A stretch of DNA of 64,000 nt, from contig JACGCM010001747.1 of NCBI GenBank assembly GCA_014058105.1, positions 1,922,001 to 1,986,000 of the forward strand, given 5' to 3'. The notes under the pieces are model-generated. The model did no database searches. It saw nothing but the letters and a program-made list of their open reading frames with translations, and was not told where the DNA came from. How positions within the stretch are numbered: the stretch's first letter is position 1; each line of letters begins with the position of its first letter. Made by a program: the position numbers and the translations under genes. Below, in pieces: positions 56,440 through 64,000 of the stretch. Origin of the DNA: Kingdonia uniflora. Its lineage: Eukaryota; Streptophyta; Magnoliopsida; Ranunculales; Circaeasteraceae.

Positions 56440-57635
56440 TTTGTTTCTCTGTCCTTGCTTATCATACTTATAACGATTGACGTCATTTTCTAAACTATGC
56501 AAATTTTCAAAATTATTCAAATTATTTGCTAAAACAGTCTCAAAATAGATTTGTACTTATAGAGGATACGATTGACTTATATCATTTATGTTACATTCAA
56601 AACAAATATATTATTTATGATAAACTCTTTATACAACATCTATCGCAGCCTTAGTAGACTGAACGATGTCATCCGGTCACGTTATTCATCGGTCTTCAGA
56701 TCTTCGAATTTCATCTCAACATCAGCAATCAAACCCACCAACCTTTTTCATTCTGCCACATCCCTAATCAATTCACAGAAGCACACCACCTAAAAATAAC
56801 GAGCATACTCCAGTTCTCCACTCCTAACATTTAAACCTTCGAGCTCACATTTCCTCACTAGTAGCTCATCATAACCAAACAATCCAAAGATTTTATCGCG
56901 TACTTCAGCAATTTGTATAGCCAATCGTCCTCCCGTGGCATAACGAATCATCTGAGACGAGTTTGTACCATCCTAATCCATCCCCCACTTTTTACAGATC
57001 ATCCTACCCATATTTCAACGTTTCTCACACACTTTCCCCTTAAATACGTAATTTTTTACCTTATATCTCGTAACAACAAAACCCAAAATCTTAAAATAAA
57101 TTATTTGAACTTATCCCCTTACTAGTACACACACTAGTTACTATACTCGACTTTACGCTACTACGAGTTGTATCTCTATCGACCTATAGCAGCTCAAAAT
57201 TTTACGATTACATATTTTCTACAATTTCTCCCCCTCGCCCGTTAAAAGCATAAATCATTTTTACATCAAAACGACATTGTTAGCACATGCTCATCTAAGT
57301 TCGAGCAGCATTACAACATTGCTTCATCACTTATAAGCAGTTATTCACCCCAATACCCAACACAATTCAGTTCAATTCTAAAAATTTGTTTATATATAGT
57401 TTATTGAATAATTAACTTTTATTCATGTCAAAAACATTACAGTTATTTACAAATAACAAGTTTTTCACCACGTCGATCACAGGAATACAACAGAATGTTA
57501 TCCGTCAGCACCAAACTCTAGGTACTTTACTGTTAACCAGCTTTCCCTGTTTGTTAAAAGTCACAGGTCATTCAGGCACGCCGAGGCATCATGTCTTCCA
57601 GCTCTTCTTGATTTAGTAATTCGTTACCCAGATGT
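56440..57635. other. Element F spacer, no clear gene
   Basis: AT-rich. Short plus-strand open frames (56572-56793, 56913-57125) show no family resemblance. A minus-strand helix-like stretch at 56650-56900 (LVRKCELEGLNV, ELEYARY) may be a decayed coding piece. Confidence 0.35.
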
Positions 57636-57639
57636 AAAG

Positions 57640-58218
57640 AAGACATTAGACACAATAAAAAGTTTCCCTCACATAAGTTTGGTCGAAGTTCAGTCGAACT
57701 TCAAATGGAAACTATGCTAGCAGTAAACTCAGTGCTGGCCCCCACAAAGCAAGATGGTCTTCTGAGTGCCAAAACACGATGGAAATTTGTCAGCAGACTC
57801 CCACTTCTAATCCTCCTCCCCCATTGCCATCAACGCCTCTCCTAGAACCACCACCACCAAAGAGTTGGTAGAGATAAAGAGGATCCAACCTTAGAATCCA
57901 TGGTGACACAAGAAATTAATATATCTTCCCCACAGATATACCTATCCCTGTGTATGAAGCCCTAACCCTGCCTTTCGCAAGAGTGCAGAGACAGACCCAC
58001 CGTTCCTCACCTGTCAAGACGAAGACATAAAATCCCAACTTATAGTAGAAATCTTTCTTAGCTTCAACCGCTTCTTCTTCCGACAAGCCTTGGTACGTCG
58101 GAGGAATAGGAACGGGTATCGACATTTCAAAGGAATGGTCACCAAAGTATTTTAACTTCAACCTCTGCATTTTAGACACAATCCTATCTACAATAACCAT
58201 TCTCCAAGTTTTTAGCAT
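57640..58218 (-). pseudogene. Element F short antisense gene 3
   Basis: Open 58218-57916: MVIVDRIVSKMQRLKLKYFG, IPVPIPPTYQGLSEEEAVEA, DFYYKLGFYVFVLTGEERWV, then a stop and a Gly-rich tail (57860-57730). It resembles 13765-13219 of A. Not recognised as a known family. Lies just inside the 3' LTR, antisense. Confidence 0.45.
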
Positions 58219-58497
58219 CTCAAAAAAAGTTATATAAACAGGAACTGTTTCAAAGAATTGCTACAGGTACTATTGATATAACCCTACATTTATTGTGCAA
58301 GTAGGTTTTCCCAAGCGTCGTCATTCATTAGAGACGTGAGTATTCAAACGCAACCGTCACATACATCCGCATTCGTATCATCACTTAATACCCATCACTT
58401 CCCAATAACACGTAACTTCCATCTAATCAAACGCCATCATTACTTTATTTTGAATTTCAAACTTTTAGCACATTCTTTCTCAACCAAAGCCACTCGT

Positions 58498-58520
58498 GAC
58501 TTCGGTTGCGAGAGGGCGAT
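58498..58520 (+). other. Polypurine tract region, element F
   Basis: GTTGCGAGAGGGCGAT directly before TGTAGGG; E has a similar but decayed string at 41111-41126. Confidence 0.6.
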
Positions 58521-59097
58521 TGTAGGGACTTATCCCTCGATCTCACTTAAAATCAAGCTCACGAAGCTTGATTTACCTCCATCTCAGGCTCACGCATTTT
58601 TAACACTTAACACTCTAGTCAATATTCTAACCAGCCCCACGAGTTACTCAAGAACGTAGATCGAGCTAAACCCAGAAAATTTATCCAGTCAAAGATACCT
58701 GTCTCTCATGAACTCGCTAGTTATTCAGTCAACCACCACTAACCACATTATTTGGAAAATATACTCCAGCATGATGAAGAGCTGTGGGAAAGGCCTATAT
58801 AAAGGAAAAGTTCCAGAAGAGACGGGGACCATAAAAATTATACAAACTTCTAATTTACGAGATCAAAAGCATTTCTATATTTAAAGATCACTTGTAATAA
58901 AGATATCGGCTTTAAGCAATAAAGATACTCTTATAAAAATCCTACATACGAGGTCGTGGTTTTTTACCTATTCAGAGATTTTCCACGCTAAAAACACTTA
59001 TTTTCATTTTTTACTTTCCATTAAAATATTATTATAGGTTCATTGGTGTGATAGCTAATTCTTAATCATTTCGAGCTTACGAAATTTAGCCATTACA
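58521..59097 (+). repeat. Element F 3' LTR (577 bp)
   Basis: TGTAGGGACTTATCCC to GCCATTACA, followed by the duplicated AGTAC. TATATAAAG near 58796; hairpin at 58955-58987. Confidence 0.95.
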
Positions 59098-59318
59098 AGT
59101 ACAAAAGTTTTTTAGTCCGAATACAAAGACAATTTATGATTTTCAACACATACCGCAAAAATATGTTCGTGATACCTATTGTCGAACTGCTCTGGATCCG
59201 TCCCAACTATCTCACAGTATTTTAGCTCTAGCTCTTTTATCTTAGCTGCGGCATGAGGATTAGTTCAGGAACTACCATCTTCATCATGCCCTTTTCTTTT
59301 CATCGAGCTCTTCTCGAC

Positions 59319-61516
59319 TAGGGATGGCAATGGGGCGGATTTGGGGCGGGGGAGCCAATACCATCCCCATCCCCGCTTAGGTTCCCACCTCCCATCCCCA
59401 CCCCGATCCCCATTTAAAAATAAGCGGGGATCCCCAAATCCGCCCCATTTAAATAAGTATATTACATAATCAACGTCCATTATTCCATACATCCATTATT
59501 CCAATAATAATAAAAAAACATCCACTATTCCATTCATCCACTATACATCCATTATTCCATTCAAGATATTTAATAACTTCCCTCTTCTCGTCATTCCGCT
59601 TTATTAACTCATCTTGTTGTTGTAGATTATCCTCTACAGGCTTCGAAGCTTGAAACTTCACGTCAGGTGACCTTTTTTCTTTCCCCAAAGTAAGGATAGG
59701 GAGTTCTACACTAGTTTGTAATGCCATAACCTCTTCCCTCACTTATAAGTTCTTCGTTAGAATCTAACCCCAAATCTAGCTTGTTAACCTTGTCCTTTGC
59801 CTCCTTTTACTCATCTTTGATATTGATTTCAATCATATTGTTGAGTCTGCTTGGTTCAGGTGAGTGAACATCATGGGGCATCTTGTTTATGTACTCAACG
59901 CCGAACTTGGAGGTGTTGCCTTCAGTATTAGGATCTTCAAGAATGGATTTTGGGTGTAAGTTGGGTGTCTCTAGTTTTGTCTGACCAGAGCTTCCGAATG
60001 AGTTTGAAGAAGATGATGATGATCCCAACCTAGTGACTCAAATAGAATCTGACCTAAACGGGTCAAAGCGTTCAGCTAAGGCACGGAAAGATCTATGGAG
60101 TTCTTCCATAATTCTAACGAGCTCTGGTTTCTTCTTGTAATACATTTCTGCCCTTGCCGCAAAAGTGTCTCCTTCGTCTTGCAGAAGTTCTAACATTTCT
60201 TTCGTTCTTTGCTCTGATTCTGCAAGTAATAACATGTTATAGTATCAAGAGATTATGTTCATCAATATGTAAATAAGTTTGTCATAAACGACACACACGG
60301 GTAGAATTGATTCACTAATATTCAAATTTCATAACATCTTGTCGTAAATTGGTAATCATTTTCACAACTATATGAAGGTCTTGTTAAAACTCTAAAAAGC
60401 CTTTTATTGAGAAAAAAATAACATTATCCCACAACTGAATTAGCGTTTTCCCGCATATTTATCGATCACATTTGCATGACTCAATAGTGTTTAACAACAT
60501 AAATCCGTAATGAGATTCATATATTACAACAGTTGTAATTCAACCAATTACAACTCAAAAAACCAACCCCAAAAGTAAAATAAAAGGGCTAATGATTCTC
60601 TAGCTACAATATAAGCATTTATCTTATGCAGTGATGCTCCATTAGCAGGTGGGTAAATATATATCCATAGGAAAGCTCTAGTCACGCGATGTATAAGCAT
60701 TAAACATCAAGATGCATCAAAACGCACAACAACATATTCACATGATAAAGCTCGCCGGGTAGATCTAGCTGTAGTAACTCATAAGAACATCTTATAGCTA
60801 TGTATCAACGAATAGATCAACTATTGGGGTATAAAGCGTGCTCTAATATGTTTCATAAGACAGCAAATAATGATTTGCTTGATCGAAGCCATATTTGAGA
60901 GAGATAGAGAGAGGTAGAACCTATAAGAGTTACTTATTGCCATTGAGATTGATTGGGACTGTTTTGTGTACTCTACCACCAAGGATAAGAGGCCTTACTT
61001 TTTCCCATTGTCTGTTCTTTCTCTGAAAGAAGAAAACAGATAAAAAACCCCAATTTTTTCTTGAAACCCATTTCTTTAATTTTCTACTGCTGTTACAGAG
61101 AAGGGATGCAGAGCTTGCTTGAAACCCAATAGTTTACAGAGAGCAGCTTGAAGAGAAGAGAAGAATGAAAAGTAGTTGAAAGAGAGCTGCTATTGTTGAA
61201 TGAGAAGAATGAAGAGAGCTGATGTTGAAAGAGAACTTGTTATTGGCTGCTGAAGAGACAAATGAAGATAGAGTTTTGATAATCTAATGTAATTCATTGG
61301 GGGTATACTAGTAAAAGTATTAGGTATTTAATGGGGAGGATGCGGGGCGGATAACCGATTTTATATGAGCAGACCCAAATCTGCCCCGATCCCCGGCGGA
61401 TTTTGGGTAGCTTATACCATCCCCACCCCCATACCTGTTTAGCTCATACCAAATCTGCCCCATTCGGGGCGGGGCGGGGCGGATCCCCATCGGGGCAGGG
61501 CAAATTTCCATCCCTA
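59319..61516 (-). mobile_element. Non-autonomous hAT-like transposon with captured NETWORKED-family fragment
   Basis: Left end TAGGGATGGCAATGGGGC, right end (complement) TAGGGATGGAAATTTGCCC: a terminal inverted repeat with subterminal GGGGCGG clusters. TCTCGAC is duplicated at both sides (59312-59318, 61517-61523); hAT elements normally duplicate eight bases, so one base may have changed. About 2.2 kb, without visible transposase. It interrupts a reading frame of element C antisense gene 1 that joins up across it. Strand follows the captured gene. Confidence 0.82.
59470..61008 (-). pseudogene. Captured NETWORKED (KIP1/NAB-domain) gene fragment
   Basis: Start ATG 61008-61006: MGKSKASYPWW, a TAG where Trp is expected, then STQNSPNQSQW, the WWWS..SP.QS.W opening of the NAB actin-binding domain. 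After an intron (about 60933-60220, TTACTTGCAG acceptor) the next exon gives SEQRTKEMLELLQDEGDTFA, ARAEMYYKKKPELVRIMEEL and HRSFRALAERFD, the NAB signature. TGA at about 60037 stands for CGA, then VTRLGSSSSSSNSFGSSGQT and an acidic part to 59808, then a heptad segment LPILTLGKEK at 59690. NET proteins link actin to membranes. Introns show a genomic capture. Confidence 0.85.
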
Positions 61517-63615
61517 TCTCGACCTCAGTAGGAGCAACGATACTCTCCCCCATACCTACAGAAACAGTCTTGGCGACCTCTTGAGCCATGGCCCCCACCC
61601 CAATGGCAGAGGTACTCTGGCGAGTTGACTTCTTGGACCTCCGAGTATTCTATTTTGTGGTCTGAGGTACAGGAGGTGGAAGACTAGGAATATCATCCAC
61701 AGTCAGGTGAGCTTTCCCTTCAGCCATAGCTCGTTTCTCGTGAGCTCGATGAACTTTAGGTACTACAGAATCTACCCTTTTATCCCTACGGATACCGAGC
61801 TCACCAAGTACCTACTTTAGCTTATCCAGATCTCGAGTAACGTAGTCGAACAGACTCGCTTTATCAGGCGTAGATAAAGGCTTCAGTTCTGCCAAAATAA
61901 GGAACACATCATTAAGTAGAAGATCGAAGACAAGTTATTGGTTATTTGAAGATTGGTCAACATTACTTAGTTGGATTATAATATCAATAGTTCAGTTCGA
62001 GCATTGGTTCATCTGGAACCTGCATACAATTACCCTCAACCCAAAAAAGGTGATAGTTCTAAGGTTTACCCGCAAATTCAAAATCAAAGAATATTGGCCT
62101 AGCTGAATCACTATACAGGTAACCACTACTTCGACCTTCGACATATTTCCATTTATAAAACTTCATCACATCTTTAGCTTCAAACTGCTTTACAATCCCT
62201 TCCTTCCTCCATTTTTTATTTAGTGCCTCACATACCCTTATCATTTTATAAACATTCTCATTTAACTTGGCAGGGCAACACTGTAACACATTCATAACCC
62301 CTTTCTGAAAGTAGGTCAAAAGAATTCTAAGGTCATATACGACCAGATTCAAGAAACATAAAACCCATCATTCAGGCCTGATAGCCCGAGGCCATTATAA
62401 TATGAGAGATTAACCTCCTCACTAATCCCTCTATCATTCTTCAACTTCTCCAAGCATGAGACTTGGTAGTATACCGCCTCCTCCCTTTACCAGGGATATA
62501 GGCCATGAACCAGAGACCTTGGTCCTCCACATAACTTCCCCATTCTCCCTGCAATTTCTTTTTATATTTCAAGTATTCTTTTCCGACATCCACCCCCTCT
62601 GGGTAAAAGATAAAACTTCATCTTTCTCTTTCCTATCCTCCTTCTCTATTACTGCCACAATATTACTGGGGGGCCCAACCTTTACAATCGTATCTACACT
62701 ATTCATAGTTTCTTCCATGGAACTACAATCGTCCCCCTCCCCGAAGACGATAGTTCATCCGAACTCAAAAATACTATAAATTTACTAGTAGGAACGTTAG
62801 GTTTCGAACGCATACTGGACCTACAGAGACAAAACATATTTTATCATTATCTTTACACTACATACAGTAATCACAACCCCACCTTCTACTCAGTTAACAC
62901 GTCAGCCTACAATTTCCCAAAGCAAAAAGCAACAATCAATCATTTTAATTTTCCCTCTCCTTCTTCAAGCAAGCATTTTCTCTCCCTACAGTCTATTCAT
63001 ATACAAAAATTTTCCAACTCTAAAACCTTCTCATATTTATTCAAAAAACCTAACACCCCTACATTATCAGATACACATATCAAACAGGTTACTACACATC
63101 AAACATGTTACTACACATATCAAACAGATTACCACAAATATTATCCAGATTACTAAATAATCAGACGAACAAAACTTTATATTACCAACCTGTACTTTAA
63201 GAACAACAGTCTTCTCCTTTGCTCGGAAGTTTTACCAGGATTGAACGCTCTCGTCGCTTCCCCAATAGTTTTTTATCACCTGATGAAGATTTCCTTCACA
63301 AATCATACTCAAAGCTCAAACATTTCCTCTCCTTAGAAATAAGATTTACACAACTTTTTTCTCTCTTTGAAACAGTAGATAATTTATAAAGGAGAAAGAG
63401 GCGTATATTTATACTCACCCTCGGTTTGTAAAATGACGGCTCCTTCAGACATGTGTCAGTCACCCTTACTGTCTCTCCAGGTACGTCTTTTCGGTTAAGA
63501 GTATCATCATGACTTCTGTGATAATGTCTACTATCATCACGTCTGTCCCTATAGTCAACCATTAAACAATTTTGCACCTCTTCTTCAAACACAGTACAAA
63601 CGACCAATCACCTTA

Positions 63616-63623
63616 CTTTTATA
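63616..63623 (-). promoter_or_regulatory. TATA box of element C antisense gene 1
   Basis: GGTATAAAAGTAAGG on the minus strand, 54 bases upstream of ATG 63562. Confidence 0.5.
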
Positions 63624-64000
63624 CCCTACCACGATAGTACAACTTTCCTAAAATTGATCAATATTCAAAATTTGAAGATATTTATACAGTTGTTAAAATC
63701 CTACAGCTGTCTCCCACAATATCCGAACATAAAGATTAAAATAGAATACTTTATTCTTATTAAAATAGATCGAGACATCATATTAGTTAATTCTCTTAAA
63801 ATTCCTCACCTTACATTTATTTGGGTTCCAGCACATAATACTGCGAACAGAATACTTCGTACGAGCTCTCACACTTTGAGCCTACCGAGCTCACTAGTTA
63901 CATCTAAAGCAACCTCGATGGTGCGCCTCCCCACACAAAATTATCTCTCCATTTACTGCCCTTGCATCCTCTTCAACTATCTTGGCACACGCGAGCTATA
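63624..64000. other. Element C 3' region, no gene seen
   Basis: Non-coding so far as visible; it corresponds to the spacer upstream of antisense gene 1 in A (12480-13200). The 3' LTR of C must lie beyond the window. Confidence 0.45.

Larger units (their letters stand above)
48587..59097 (+). mobile_element. Element F: Tat-type retrotransposon lacking gag, PR and RT
   Basis: LTRs 48587-49149 and 58521-59097, flanked on both sides by AGTAC (48582-48586 and 59098-59102). Interior: PBS, then directly aRNH, linker, IN, a roughly 160-bp tandem array, antisense genes 2, 1 and 3, purine tract, 3' LTR. About 3.7 kb (gag to first RNase H) is missing compared with A. It inserted in antisense gene 1 of C. 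The LTRs differ by roughly 9 percent by eye. Confidence 0.95.
59103..63562 (-). pseudogene. Element C antisense gene 1, 5' exons (split by F and a hAT-like element)
   Basis: Exon 1: ATG 63562 (MVDYRDRRDDSRHYHRSHDD) to 63190, before donor GTTGGTAAT. Exon 2 starts after CTCTGTAG near 62825: MRSKPNVPTSKFIVF. Conserved block 62352-62059: FQKGVMNVLQCCPAKLNENV, YKMIRVCEALNKKWRKEG, SGYLYSDSARPIFFDFEFAG. The linker 61900-61520 (SLFDYVTRDLDKLK, VLGELGIRRDKRVDS) is interrupted by the hAT-like element and continues at 59318 with EKSSMKRKGHDEDGSS, a stop, and KIKELELKYCEIVGTDPEQF up to the border of F. Stops at several places. Confidence 0.65.
22960..64000 (+). mobile_element. Element C: Tat-type retrotransposon, interrupted by D, F and a hAT-like element
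   Basis: LTR end and PBS at 23527, gag, PR, RT, RNH, aRNH and the first part of IN up to 28734; the second part of IN resumes at 44461; 43-bp repeats at 45060; antisense genes from 45491 to 63562, split by F (48587-59097) and by a hAT-like element (59319-61516). No 3' LTR appears before the window end, so C runs on to the right. It lies immediately after a B gag relic and probably inserted in it. Confidence 0.85.

Overview
This window is nuclear DNA from a flowering plant, almost certainly a eudicot: AT-rich, no rRNA, no tRNA gene, no intact host gene. It is built from nested transposable elements plus fragments of plant nuclear genes captured by two DNA transposons. The captured pieces (ribosomal protein L6, FTSH11, BIG, Rab GDI, a PPR protein, organellar YbeY, a NETWORKED/KIP1-like protein) fix the kingdom. 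The species cannot be read from the sequence. Such nesting suggests heterochromatin.

Layout. Element A (1-14698, +) is a Ty3/gypsy retrotransposon of the Tat type, nearly complete: 5' LTR cut by the window edge, PBS, gag, PR-RT-RNH-aRNH-IN, a 156-bp tandem array, a long antisense gene block, PPT and 3' LTR. It sits in the LTR of an older relative B, seen at 14699-15414 and 22586-about 22955. B's gag is split by a 7.17-kb CACTA transposon (15415-22585, TSD CCA) carrying pieces of at least six host genes. Element C starts near 22960 and runs off the right edge. It is split by D (28735-44460, minus strand), which itself holds E (37529-41699, TSD CGTAC); by F (48587-59097, TSD AGTAC); and by a 2.2-kb hAT-like element (59319-61516, TSD TCTCGAC) carrying a NETWORKED-family gene fragment.

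All Tat coding regions are decayed by nonsense mutations, frameshifts and lost catalytic residues, yet the domain order is clear. After the normal RNase H comes a second, archaeal-type RNase H (aRNH), the mark of the Tat lineage. E and F are deletion derivatives: both jump from the start of gag to the aRNH/linker region. The three readable LTR pairs (A, E, F) each differ by roughly 8-9 percent by eye, so the insertions look similar in age.

The most interesting layer lies between pol and the 3' LTR. There A, C, D and F carry an antisense gene module with its own TATA box, a similarly placed splice donor after exon 1, a conserved protein block and long coiled coils. A, C and F add a second antisense coiled-coil gene, and A and F a third short one. 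A, C, D, E and F also carry mutually different tandem repeats downstream of IN. All six LTR families share a two-part hairpin near the LTR 3' end. Antisense open reading frames and 3'UTR satellites are known in Tat/Ogre elements; the repeated promoter-intron-protein architecture and the LTR hairpin deserve a closer look.
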